Positions 16,848-25,349 of a stretch of 64,000 nucleotides of DNA are shown one piece after another. The DNA is taken from NCBI GenBank assembly GCA_963676075.2, contig CAXXNZ010000020.1, positions 32,632-96,631 on the forward strand. The letters run 5' to 3'. The position numbers and the translations under genes were made by a program. This DNA is from JAHJQZ01 sp963676075. GTDB taxonomy: Bacteria > Pseudomonadota > Alphaproteobacteria > Rhizobiales > Devosiaceae. The notes beneath the pieces are model-generated. The model was not told the origin of the DNA. It did not search any database and was given only the letters and a program-made list of their open reading frames with translations. Each line of letters begins with the position of its first letter. Position 1 is the stretch's first letter.

Positions 16848-18563
16848 ATGGAAGAACCGCTTTCATCCTCCGAGGAAAACTCTGCACTCGAGATGGACAT
16901 CATCTCGAACACCTACAGATCTATCATCGATCAGAACGCCTTTGACCAGTTGATGGACAACTGGAAGACAAGGCTCGACCGGCTCGACGCAAAGGGCGCC
17001 GATCAGAACGGATTTTCTTTCGCATTTCTTCAACAGCTGACGGTCGCGCAGAAGACGCTTGAGGGGCTGGATATCCAGCCCGATGACGGCAAGCTGGAAC
17101 GGGTCGTCTCGGAGGTCGCCGGCCCTGCCGTGGTGTTTGCGCCCAATCTGCGCGTTACCGCCATCAATATTGACGGCACGCGCGCATTTGGCGCCGAGAG
17201 CGGTGCCATTTTCAACATGAGCCTCGTCGATGCGGCGTCGATCGGCGATTTTGAAGCCTTGATCCGCAGCGCAAATGGGCGCGGCAATCTCGATCAGGCC
17301 ATCATCACCATCGCACCGCCCGGTCGGGCCCCTTTTCACGCCGAAGCCTTTCTTGTCCGTCTTCCGAAAACGACCACGCCCTATGTCGCCGTGCGCACGC
17401 TGGAAATAGGCTGGTCTGAGGCAACATCTGAAAAGCTGCGCCAGGCTTTCGGGCTGAGCGCGACCGAGGCTGATGTCGCGAGGCTCTTTTTCCAGACCTG
17501 CAATCTGCAAGAGGTTGCCACGTTGCGTCAGGCGTCGTTGCATACCGTTCGCACGCAGATGAAGACGATCCAGAGCAAGACTGGCGCAAGCAGCCAGGCT
17601 GACCTCATCCGGTTGTGCTCCATGGTCGCCAGCCGGGAACTGCTCGGCGGACACAGCGAGCTGTCCGAGTGGCGCGATCCGCTGGGGCGGGAGAGCTATC
17701 TGGACCTTGATGACGGCAGGCGGATCGCCTGGACGTGGATGGGCGCAAAGGACGGCAAGCCTGCCGTCGTCTTGCGTGGTCTTGGCATGGGCTACCTTCT
17801 GCCGGCCAGAACCGAAATGCAGCTTATCGAGGCGGGCATCAAGCTCTACATTCCTTCGCGTCCGGGATATGGCAACTCATCCATGCACCGAAACCTGGAT
17901 GTCCTTGAGGACAACCTTGTTGCGCTTCGCGCCTTTCTCGACACCGTCGTGCAGACCCCTTGTGTGGGCATCGGCATGTCCGACGGCATCATTCCGCTGC
18001 TGGCCGAGCAGGACATCGATCCCAACAGATTTCTGGCGCTCGTCGCCATAGGCTATAGCGGCCTGCTCAACCGCAAGGCGGCCCACCGCCTGCCGGCGAT
18101 CCAGATCACGACCTCAAGGCTGGCCAAACAAGCGCCACGCATTCTGGAACTGATCGGCAAGCTTGGCCTCAGGATGATGGAACGCCATGGCGTCGATTGG
18201 TATCTGGAGCGCTCCTACAAAACCATGCCGCTGGACTTGCGGACCTGCCGCAATCCGGACACGGCGCCGCTTGTGCGCAATGCCTGCGCGCATCTGCTCG
18301 TTCAGGGCCATATGGCGTTTGTGCGCGACATGCAGCTCTTCCACGCCGAGGTCGATGGAGCGATTGATCGCCTGACCTCACCCCTTCATTGCCTGATGCC
18401 GACCGAAGACGGAGTCTTCAATCTGGAGGAATATCAGGAGCTTACCCAGAGGAATGACGGCGTTTCGATCGTGCCGATTAAGGGTGCGGGCGACTTGCTC
18501 GTCTATCAGAAGACCGATGAGATCATTGGCCACGTGATCGACGTCATGCAAGCATCCTTCTGA
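16848..18563 (+). CDS. PAS-like/LuxR HTH regulator fused to a degenerate alpha/beta-hydrolase fold
   Basis: Three parts are visible in 571 residues. Residues 1-190 hold a PAS-like sensor (GPAVVFAPNLRVTAINIDG). Residues 198-262 are a LuxR-type HTH (LSATEADVARLFFQTCNL, SLHTVRTQMKTIQSKTGA). Residues 275-571 follow alpha/beta hydrolases: the strand AVVLRGLGMGYLLP, the elbow GIGMSDG (Ser378) and a terminal GAGDLLVYQ. The elbow Ser is kept. The usual HG before the oxyanion loop is RG (Arg310), and the usual GAGH carries Asp549 instead of His. The module is therefore probably a ligand-binding domain rather than an active enzyme (inference). It likely controls the divergent VWA operon. The start could also be ATG 16893; neither has a strong ribosome binding site. 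Confidence 0.8.
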   Translation: MEEPLSSSEENSALEMDIISNTYRSIIDQNAFDQLMDNWKTRLDRLDAKGADQNGFSFAFLQQLTVAQKTLEGLDIQPDDGKLERVVSEVAGPAVVFAPNLRVTAINIDGTRAFGAESGAIFNMSLVDAASIGDFEALIRSANGRGNLDQAIITIAPPGRAPFHAEAFLVRLPKTTTPYVAVRTLEIGWSEATSEKLRQAFGLSATEADVARLFFQTCNLQEVATLRQASLHTVRTQMKTIQSKTGASSQADLIRLCSMVASRELLGGHSELSEWRDPLGRESYLDLDDGRRIAWTWMGAKDGKPAVVLRGLGMGYLLPARTEMQLIEAGIKLYIPSRPGYGNSSMHRNLDVLEDNLVALRAFLDTVVQTPCVGIGMSDGIIPLLAEQDIDPNRFLALVAIGYSGLLNRKAAHRLPAIQITTSRLAKQAPRILELIGKLGLRMMERHGVDWYLERSYKTMPLDLRTCRNPDTAPLVRNACAHLLVQGHMAFVRDMQLFHAEVDGAIDRLTSPLHCLMPTEDGVFNLEEYQELTQRNDGVSIVPIKGAGDLLVYQKTDEIIGHVIDVMQASF

Positions 18564-19164
18564 GTACGATCTGCATGTGACAGATATCATTCGCCGCGCT
18601 CGGGAAGAACTGGAGCCTGGCAACAGACTGCTCATGGTCTGAAGCGGACTGACTGTCTTCTGCCGCATCATGCACGAAGGTCCCCTTCCTGCCTGCGCCG
18701 ACGAGCATGTCTAAAGATGTTCAAAATCAGCCTCTAGCGGTCGACATGGGGCGCGTTGCGGACATCCGGCGATCGTGCGCCAACCGGCCGACATGCCCGA
18801 AATGGAATGTCAGGAAGTGGCAAAATAGGAGCCGGAAGGAGATGACAGCTTCCGGCACCAAAAATTGCAGTTGCGGATAATCAAGCCGAAAGAACTGGAC
18901 CCTCAAACGCCCAGTCAAGCGCACACTAAGGCGCAGACAGCGCCCAAACCCTTCTCGCCCGCCAGAACACGCATTCCTGTCGAGCTGGCTGCACCCATCA
19001 TCCGGCCATTACCTGAAAATCTGTCTTTGCCGCCTGCCGGTCATAACTGACCGAGCAGCGTGGACAATACGTCTCAGGCAAAGGGGGTGTATGAAAAATT
19101 TCTATTTTTTTATGATCATGCCGCAATCAGGATGCGGAACACCTTTTTTATATGGAGTATTGAA
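18564..19164. other. Intergenic region before the iron-uptake locus
   Basis: About 600 bp without a supported gene. The last 100 bp turn AT-rich (poly-T near 19105 and 19145) and should hold the promoter of the substrate-binding protein gene. I looked for a Fur/RirA/Irr-like or riboswitch pattern and found none I can defend. Short open frames here have no recognisable product. Confidence 0.5.
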
Positions 19165-20253
19165 ATGAAGCGATGGGCAGTGGCGTTGGCGGCTCTGTTG
19201 GTAATGGTCACCACGCCGGGGCAGGCGCGCGATATTGTCGATGCACTCGGGCGCACCAGCACCATTCCTGACAAGGTGGAACGGGTCATCTGTTCGGGAT
19301 CCGGCGCCCTCAGGCTCCTGTCCTATCTCGGCGCTACCGATCTCGTCGTCGGCGTCGACGAGATCGAAAAACGCAATGATCTGTCCGATGCCCGTCCCTA
19401 TTTCCTCGCCAATCCGCAACTCAGCGATCACCCGTTGATCGGCGCGCATCGCGGCCGCGACAACTTCGAATTGATCATGGCGCTCGATCCAGCGCCGCAG
19501 GTTATCTTGAAGTCGGTGTCCACGGCCGGGCCGGATGTGCCGACCACTTACGAGCGCACGCAGATCCCGGTGATTGGCATCGACACTGGCGATTTCGGTG
19601 CCAAACGGCCGCAGCTCTATCAGGCGCTCAGGATCATGGGCGAAGTGATCGGGCGTACCGACCGGGCCGAAGAGGTCATTGCCTTTTTCGAATCCGAGAT
19701 CGCCGACTTGCAGGCGCGGGCCGACCGGTCCGACATCGTGCCGCCGACCGCCTTTGTCGGCGCCGTTGCCCATGCCGGCGCGCAAGGGTTCAACTCTACC
19801 GAACCGAACTACCCGCCGTTTGCGCTGCTCGGGGTCAAGAACCTGGCCGCCGAAGGCGCCGGAGCTGGCGCGAACCATGCCATGGTCGCCAAAGAAAAAA
19901 TCCTCGAATGGGATCCTGAAATCCTGTTTCTCGATCTGAGTACACTGCAAGGTGGCGCGACAGGCGGGGGGCTCTACGAACTCAAGACCGAACCAGTCTA
20001 CCAGGCTCTGACAGCGGTGGCCGAGCAGCAGGTCTGGGGGCTCTTGCCCTATAACCTCTATTCCAAGAACTATGGCTCGATTCTCGCCGATGCCTGGTTC
20101 ATTGGAACGCTGCTGCGTCCCGACACCTTCGACGACATCGCCCCTGCCGCGAAAGCCGATGAGATCTACAAATTTCTTCTCGGTGAACCGGTCTTTGGCC
20201 AGATGAACGCGATGTTCGAGGAACTGGCCTTCGTCAAGGTGCCACTGCAATGA
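19165..20253 (+). CDS. Iron/siderophore-type ABC transporter substrate-binding protein
   Basis: This 362-residue periplasmic class III binding protein (FecB/BtuF fold) has a Sec signal of about 22 residues (cleavage near GQARD). The N-lobe begins DALGRTSTIPDKVERVICSGSGALRLLSYLG and continues DLVVGVDEIEKR. The C-lobe contains EKILEWDPEILFLD and VWGLLPYNLYSKNYGSILADAW. No lipobox is present. ATG 19165 is chosen as the signal start, with GGAG upstream. It delivers a metal chelate or corrinoid to the permease encoded next; the stop overlaps that start by 4 bp. The exact ligand cannot be read from sequence. The GFNSTEPNYPPF loop marks a subgroup distinct from enterobactin or ferrichrome binders. 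Confidence 0.88.
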   Translation: MKRWAVALAALLVMVTTPGQARDIVDALGRTSTIPDKVERVICSGSGALRLLSYLGATDLVVGVDEIEKRNDLSDARPYFLANPQLSDHPLIGAHRGRDNFELIMALDPAPQVILKSVSTAGPDVPTTYERTQIPVIGIDTGDFGAKRPQLYQALRIMGEVIGRTDRAEEVIAFFESEIADLQARADRSDIVPPTAFVGAVAHAGAQGFNSTEPNYPPFALLGVKNLAAEGAGAGANHAMVAKEKILEWDPEILFLDLSTLQGGATGGGLYELKTEPVYQALTAVAEQQVWGLLPYNLYSKNYGSILADAWFIGTLLRPDTFDDIAPAAKADEIYKFLLGEPVFGQMNAMFEELAFVKVPLQ

Positions 20254-21338
20254 GCCTTGCTGCAAGAGCAGATGAGGCGCACCAGGCAGAAAGCATTCGA
20301 TCCGGCTATTCCAGCTATGTCGCTGGCAAGATCGTGTTTGTCGCCGGTCTCGCGCTCGTCCTGCTGCCACTTTTGCTGATCGCCCTGTCGTTGGGCGCGG
20401 CAAACGTGCCGCTGGGCGACGTGGCCCGCACCCTTGTCGGCGCGGAGGTGGCACACCGCGTCGAGATCATCGTCTGGAACATTCGCCTGCCACAGGCGCT
20501 GGCCGCGATCCTTGCGGGTGCCGGACTGGCGGTGTCCGGCGCCGCCATGCAGTCGATCCTGAGAAATCCGCTGGGCTCGCCGTTTACGCTGGGCATCTCC
20601 CACGCTGCGGCTTTCGGCGCCGCCATTGCCGTCGTGTTTCTCGGTGCGGGCGAAATGACGGCATCGCAGGCCGGCACCATGGCGATCTACAACCCTTATG
20701 TGACGACCCTTGGCGCCTTCGTGTTCAGCCTCGTCTCGGCGGCGGTCATTGTTCTGATCGCCCGGATGCGCGGCGCGGCCCCCGAAGTCATGGTGTTGAC
20801 CGGGGTGGCGCTCGGCTCGCTGTTCTCGGCCGGCACGATGTTCCTGCAATATTTCGCCGACGATGTGGAACTGGCCGCCATCGTGTTCTGGACCTTCGGC
20901 GACACCTCGCGCGCCGACTGGAGTGAACTGGGCCTGCTCGCCATCATCACCGTTGTCACAAGCCTTTATTTCATTGCCCAGAGCTGGAACTACAACGCGA
21001 TCGATGCCGGTGACGAGACAGCCAAGGGGCTGGGCGTCCGGGTCGAACGCCTGCGGACGGTCGGCATGATCCTGGCTTCGCTGCTGACGGCGGTGTCGAT
21101 CTCCTTTCTCGGCATTATCGGTTTTGTCGGGCTGGTGGTGCCGCACATGATCCGCCGGGTGATCGGCTCAGATCATCGCTTCCTGCTGCCGGCCTGTCTG
21201 TTCGGCGGCGGCGTGCTGCTCCTGGTGGCCGACACGGCGGCGCGTCTCATTCTGGCGCCGCATCTGCTGCCGGTCTCGATCCTCACGGCCTTTCTCGGTG
21301 CGCCGGTATTCATCTGGCTGATCATCAGGAGACGCTGA
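20250..21338 (+). CDS. FecCD-family ABC permease
   Basis: This 362-residue BtuC/FecCD-type permease has about ten transmembrane segments. Family landmarks are RLPQALAAILAGAGLAVSGAAMQSILRNPLGSP near the N-terminus and GIIGFVGLVVPHMIRRVIGSDHR near the C-terminus, the latter contacting the ATPase. It would act as a homodimer, since no second permease gene is present. It starts inside the stop of the binding-protein gene and is followed 2 bp later by the ATPase, so the importer is one operon. Confidence 0.93.
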   Translation: MSLAARADEAHQAESIRSGYSSYVAGKIVFVAGLALVLLPLLLIALSLGAANVPLGDVARTLVGAEVAHRVEIIVWNIRLPQALAAILAGAGLAVSGAAMQSILRNPLGSPFTLGISHAAAFGAAIAVVFLGAGEMTASQAGTMAIYNPYVTTLGAFVFSLVSAAVIVLIARMRGAAPEVMVLTGVALGSLFSAGTMFLQYFADDVELAAIVFWTFGDTSRADWSELGLLAIITVVTSLYFIAQSWNYNAIDAGDETAKGLGVRVERLRTVGMILASLLTAVSISFLGIIGFVGLVVPHMIRRVIGSDHRFLLPACLFGGGVLLLVADTAARLILAPHLLPVSILTAFLGAPVFIWLIIRRR

Positions 21339-21340
21339 TC

Positions 21341-22090
21341 ATGTTGCAAACGAACGGGCTCGGCTTTTCCTTCAAGGACCACGCTATCCTTACCGATATC
21401 GCGCTTCGCGCCGATCCGGGCCGGATCCTCGTCATCCTCGGCCCCAACGGCGTCGGAAAAACGACGCTGCTCAAATGCCTCAACGGCATTCTCAAATCGG
21501 GCGCCGGCACGATCGTGGTCGATGGCGATGACCTCCGCAGCCTTGCGCCGTCGGCGATCGCCACGCGTGTTGGTTATGTCGCGCAACGCTGCGAGACCTC
21601 ACGGCTGACCGTATTCGACGCGGTGCTGATGGGCCGCAAGCCACATATGAACTGGCAGGTCTCCAAAGCCGACATCGCCCTGACCGAAGCCGTCATCGGT
21701 CGTCTTGGACTGGTGCCGTTGGCGTTGAGGCATGTCGCAGAGTTAAGCGGGGGTGAGTTCCAGAAAGTGTCTATTGCCCGCGCGATGGTGCAAGAGCCGC
21801 GCCTGATGCTGCTCGACGAGCCGACAAGCGCCCTCGATCTACGCAACCAGATCGAGATCCTTTCGCTCTTGCGCGAGATTGTCGATGACGGGCGCATGGC
21901 CGCCGTCATGACCATGCACGATCTCAATATGGCCCTGCGTTTTGCCGACGACGTCCTGTTTCTCAAGGACGGACGCATCCTCTCCAGCGGCCCGGTTGCG
22001 GAGGTCTCTGCCGAACTCGTTTCGGAAGCCTATGCACAGCCGGTCCAGATTCACCGCATCGACGGCGTGCCCGTCGTCGTCCCAACCTGA
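21341..22090 (+). CDS. ABC transporter ATP-binding protein (FecE-like)
   Basis: This 249-residue ATPase has Walker A GPNGVGKTT (residues 33-41), Q-loop VGYVAQRC, signature LSGGEFQKVSIARA, Walker B LMLLDEPTSALD and switch His in MTMHDLNMAL. It pairs with the upstream FecCD-type permease to drive chelate uptake. The methyltransferase gene follows 10 bp later. Confidence 0.93.
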   Translation: MLQTNGLGFSFKDHAILTDIALRADPGRILVILGPNGVGKTTLLKCLNGILKSGAGTIVVDGDDLRSLAPSAIATRVGYVAQRCETSRLTVFDAVLMGRKPHMNWQVSKADIALTEAVIGRLGLVPLALRHVAELSGGEFQKVSIARAMVQEPRLMLLDEPTSALDLRNQIEILSLLREIVDDGRMAAVMTMHDLNMALRFADDVLFLKDGRILSSGPVAEVSAELVSEAYAQPVQIHRIDGVPVVVPT

Positions 22091-22100
22091 AGGATAAAAC

Positions 22101-22874
22101 ATGTACACCGAGCCGGAAAAGCAAGCGGCATTCTGGAACTCGCGGGCCAAAACCTTCCCCGCTGCACTGAGCGAACAGCATCGCGAAAAGATGTTGCGGC
22201 GGCTCGCACATGTGCCCGAGGCCGCATACCCCCGCGCCGGGCAGCGCTGTCTCGACATCGGCGCCGGGACGGGCGTGTTCAGCCTCTGGGCGGCCGAGAA
22301 GGGCGCCGCGGTCACGGCGGTCGACGTCTCGCCGGGCATGCTGGCCGAACTCAGCACCAATGCCGGTGAGCGGAAAATCGAGACAGTTGAAGCCGCCTGG
22401 CAGCAGATCGACCCGAAAAAACGCGGCTGGGAAAAAGCCTTCGACACCGTTTTCGCGCAGATGGTACCGGGCTTCCGCGCTGCTGCGGATTTCGCGCGCA
22501 TGGAGGCTTGCTGTCGCGGCTGGTGTGTCTTCATCGGCTGGGGTCACAAGCGCGAAGACCCTTGGCTAAAGGCTGCCTTCGCCGCCCATGGTCTGCCCTG
22601 GCAAGTGCCGTACGGATTGCCCGCCGCGCTTGAGCTGCTGACGACGCTGGGACGTCATCCCGAACCGACATGGATCGAGGACAGTTGGACCCGTACGCGC
22701 ACCGTTGCGGCGGCCATCGAAGACGCCTCTGGGCATTTATCGATCCGCGGCGTCGAACCGGACCGGGACCGCCTCGCGGCACTCGCCGCCGAGATGTATC
22801 CTGGTCAGGACGAGATCAGCGACGCCGCCGAGGTCGAGATCGGCGTCATTGCCTGGCAACCTCCCCTGGGGTGA
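22101..22874 (+). CDS. Class I SAM-dependent methyltransferase in the iron-uptake operon
   Basis: This 257-residue methyltransferase has motif I CLDIGAGTGVFSLWAAEKG (residues 52-70), the post-I acidic strand VTAVDVSPGMLAEL, and FDTVFAQMVPGF as motif IV. The C-terminal half (GWGHKREDPWLKAAFAAHGLPWQVPYG) is specific to this subgroup. It lies 10 bp behind the ATPase gene and is clearly co-transcribed with the FecBCD-like importer. A methyltransferase in such an operon could modify the imported chelate to release the metal, or act on a corrinoid or metallophore. The substrate is not known and this is inference. Confidence 0.82.
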   Translation: MYTEPEKQAAFWNSRAKTFPAALSEQHREKMLRRLAHVPEAAYPRAGQRCLDIGAGTGVFSLWAAEKGAAVTAVDVSPGMLAELSTNAGERKIETVEAAWQQIDPKKRGWEKAFDTVFAQMVPGFRAAADFARMEACCRGWCVFIGWGHKREDPWLKAAFAAHGLPWQVPYGLPAALELLTTLGRHPEPTWIEDSWTRTRTVAAAIEDASGHLSIRGVEPDRDRLAALAAEMYPGQDEISDAAEVEIGVIAWQPPLG

Positions 22875-22885
22875 CGCAGACTCCG

Positions 22886-23185
22886 TTATCTCATCGGAAA
22901 TAGATCGCGGCAGAATCGGACTCTCAAGCACCAACGCGGCGAATGTCCGAACCGGTGCTTGAAGACAGCAGACAGATGCACCGGCTGATAGCCGATATCG
23001 GCGGCGATGGCGGCAATGGGACGATCGCCCCTGCGCAGCATGTCCATGGCGTGGGCAAGTCGGTGGCGCTTGAGATAGGCACAAGGCGTTCCGTCGAACA
23101 CTGCCCGAAAGCTTGGGTCGCGCACGACCTCGATGGTGTCCACAAAGACAGACAATCCGTCCTGGCCTATCCGCGTCATCACCAA
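22886..23185 (-). pseudogene. AraC-type regulator remnant
   Basis: The C-terminal AraC/XylS double-HTH region can be read: FRAVFDGTPCAYLKRHRLA, then DRPIAAIAADIGYQPVHLSAVF and KHRFGHSPRW. The N-terminal effector domain and most of the first HTH are missing, and no in-frame upstream extension restores them. It is therefore a truncated, probably inactive gene. AraC-type proteins such as YbtA/PchR often regulate siderophore uptake loci, so it may be the decayed original regulator of this locus. It converges on the methyltransferase gene. Confidence 0.6.
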
Positions 23186-23267
23186 ATGCGCCTGCTGTTT
23201 GTCCTGCCCCTAGAGCGCTGCATTCCGCGAAAACATGAGCGCCAGTGGTATCTTTCATTGGTGCGAC

Positions 23268-23300
23268 GACCTGTTTGAAACAAAATGTTTCAAACAGGTC
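23268..23300. promoter_or_regulatory. 14-bp perfect inverted repeat, candidate TetR operator or hairpin
   Basis: GACCTGTTTGAAAC and its exact complement flank a 5-nt AAAAT spacer. A second shorter inverted repeat, CATCTCG-TTT-CGAGATG, lies at 23304-23320, and GTTGCAAA/TTTGCAAC pairs at 23391-23398 and 23428-23435. All lie in the 337-bp gap before the ABC exporter-like pair. The symmetry and position suggest an operator for the TetR protein encoded at the end of the operon. Confidence 0.5.
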
Positions 23301-23522
23301 AGTCATCTCGTTTCGAGATGAACGGAGCTGCTCGCGGCGGTCCTTGGCGCCGGCTCAACACCAGATCTGGCATCCAATTAGAAACATCATGTTGCAAAAT
23401 AAGGATGGTTCTTGTAAATGCCAATCGTTTGCAACTGGAGCGTAGGGCCAGAATATGAGTGACGGCTTGTCGCGAACCCGGCGCAATCAGGAAAACAAGG
23501 AGCCGAGGAAAGGGCAGATTGC

Positions 23523-25349
23523 ATGACAAACGTCATTGAGAGCGAGCGCGTCTCGGAGGCGCCGGCCGGAAATCCTGACTACCTCGCCAGTCTCCGCCTG
23601 GTTTGGCGCTACATCGCCGGATCACATCTGAAGCTTTATGCAGCGGTCGTGTTGGCAACTTTCGCCACGGCCAGCGAACTGGCGCCGATCTGGGCCGTCT
23701 ATCGCGTCATCGACACCGCCGTCGCCGGAACGCTGGACTGGAATTTCGCCCTGCTGCACGCCGGACTGGCGCTGGCCGGCGTCCTGATCGGCTATGCCCT
23801 TTTGGCGCTCGCCCTCGGGCTGTCGCACATCGTCGCCTTCGACGCTATTTATCGCCTGCGCCTGGCGATTGCCCGTCATATGGCGCGGTTGCCTCTTGGC
23901 TACTTCACGTCCCGCAAAAGCGGTGACGCCAAGAAACTCGTCATCGACGAGCCGGAAAAGCTCGAACTCATCGTTGCCCACGGCCTGCCCGAAGGGGTGA
24001 GCGGTCTTGCCACCTGGCTCGCCGTGTCGATCTGGCTGTTCGCCGTCGATTGGCGCATGGCGATCGCCGCCATTTTCATGACGCCGATCTCCTTTGTGCT
24101 GATGTCGCTGGCCATGGCGTCGGCCGGGAAACGTGCGCATCAGTATCAGGCGGCGAACACGCGCATGAACGCCTCCATCGTCGAATATCTCGCCGGCATG
24201 CCGGTGGTGAAAATGTTCAACCGCACCGGTGAAAGCCTGGCCGAGACGAGTGCGGCGGTGCGCGACTATGCCGAAATCGAAACCGAATGGGCGCGCGATT
24301 ACGTTCCGCTCGGCGGCAGCTTTTACACGCTGGTGCTGACCAATATCGTCATCATCCTGCCCGTCGGGCTGGCGCTGATGGCTGCCGGCACGCTCGATCT
24401 CCCGACGCTGCTGCTGTTCGTGCTGCTCGGCGCTCACTACAGCCAGCCGCTTTTAAAGCTGTTCAACCAGTTTCATACCCTGGCCCATATCTCCATGGGT
24501 TCGGCCCTGGTCACCGACCTGCTGAACGAGGCGCCGCAAAAGGACAGCGGTCAACGGATCGCCCTCGCCAGCCACGACATCGCCTTCGAGAACGTCAGTT
24601 TCGCCTACGGCGATCACGACGTACTGCACGATGTCAGCTTCACGGCCCGCACCGGAGAAATCACCGCTCTTGTCGGCCCGTCCGGTTCGGGCAAGAGCAC
24701 CATTGCCAGTCTTGTGCCGCGCTTCTGGGACACGAGGTCCGGTCGCATAACACTGGACGGAACCGATGTCCGGGATATTGGGCTCGACCAGTTGATGGAC
24801 ACGGTCGCTTTCGTCTTCCAGAACACTTTCCTGTTCTCGGACACAATCGCCGCCAATATCCGCTTCGGCGATCCGGATGCCAGCGATGCCGAGGTCGAGG
24901 CCGCGGCAAAGGCTGCAAGGGCACACGAGTTCATCATTGCGCTTCCCCAGGGATACCAGACCCATCTGGGCGAGCATGCCGGCACCCTGTCGGGCGGCGA
25001 ACGTCAGCGCCTCGCCATTGCCCGGGCGATTTTGAAGAATGCTCCAGTCGTTGTGCTCGACGAGGCGACGGCCTTTGCCGATCCCGACAACGAGGCGGCG
25101 ATCCAGGAGGCCATCGGCGCGCTGACCGAAGGGCGCACGCTGATCGTCGTCGCCCATCGCCTCCACACCATCGCCCATGCCAACACCATCGTCGTCGTCG
25201 AAAATGGCACCGTCGCCGAACAGGGCCGACATGACGATCTCGTCGCACGCGACGGGCCTTATGCCCGGCTCTGGCGCGACTACACCGCCACGCGGTCGAT
25301 CCGCCTGCACGGCGACGAGGAAATTTCCAGCAAGGAGGCGGCACAATGA
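23523..25349 (+). CDS. ABC half-transporter, YbtP/IrtA-like (siderophore import type)
   Basis: This 608-residue protein has an N-terminal type IV transmembrane domain (about residues 20-320, six helices) and a C-terminal nucleotide-binding domain with Walker A GPSGSGKST (from about residue 384), signature LSGGERQRLAIARA (about 489) and Walker B VVVLDEATAFADPDNE. The fold is that of exporters. However, the YFTSRKSGDAKKLVIDEPEKLELIVAHGLPE segment and DEATAFADP are characteristic of the YbtPQ/IrtAB branch, which imports Fe-siderophores. The SIP reductase domain of IrtA is absent. It overlaps its partner gene by 4 bp. The FecBCD operon next to it supports an iron role. An exporter role cannot be excluded from sequence alone. 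Confidence 0.85.
   Translation: MTNVIESERVSEAPAGNPDYLASLRLVWRYIAGSHLKLYAAVVLATFATASELAPIWAVYRVIDTAVAGTLDWNFALLHAGLALAGVLIGYALLALALGLSHIVAFDAIYRLRLAIARHMARLPLGYFTSRKSGDAKKLVIDEPEKLELIVAHGLPEGVSGLATWLAVSIWLFAVDWRMAIAAIFMTPISFVLMSLAMASAGKRAHQYQAANTRMNASIVEYLAGMPVVKMFNRTGESLAETSAAVRDYAEIETEWARDYVPLGGSFYTLVLTNIVIILPVGLALMAAGTLDLPTLLLFVLLGAHYSQPLLKLFNQFHTLAHISMGSALVTDLLNEAPQKDSGQRIALASHDIAFENVSFAYGDHDVLHDVSFTARTGEITALVGPSGSGKSTIASLVPRFWDTRSGRITLDGTDVRDIGLDQLMDTVAFVFQNTFLFSDTIAANIRFGDPDASDAEVEAAAKAARAHEFIIALPQGYQTHLGEHAGTLSGGERQRLAIARAILKNAPVVVLDEATAFADPDNEAAIQEAIGALTEGRTLIVVAHRLHTIAHANTIVVVENGTVAEQGRHDDLVARDGPYARLWRDYTATRSIRLHGDEEISSKEAAQ

Noticed and set aside
18865..19050. 61-residue plus-strand frame before the iron locus
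   Set aside because: Pro/Thr-rich peptide with no start signal or similarity that I recognise.
18980..19160. Riboswitch (cobalamin or molybdenum cofactor) in front of the FecB-like gene
   Set aside because: No B12-box or Moco-type conserved core could be found; only AT-rich leader sequence is visible.
19102..20454. 450-residue minus-strand open frame
   Set aside because: It is antisense to the FecB-like gene, which has a signal peptide and family motifs.
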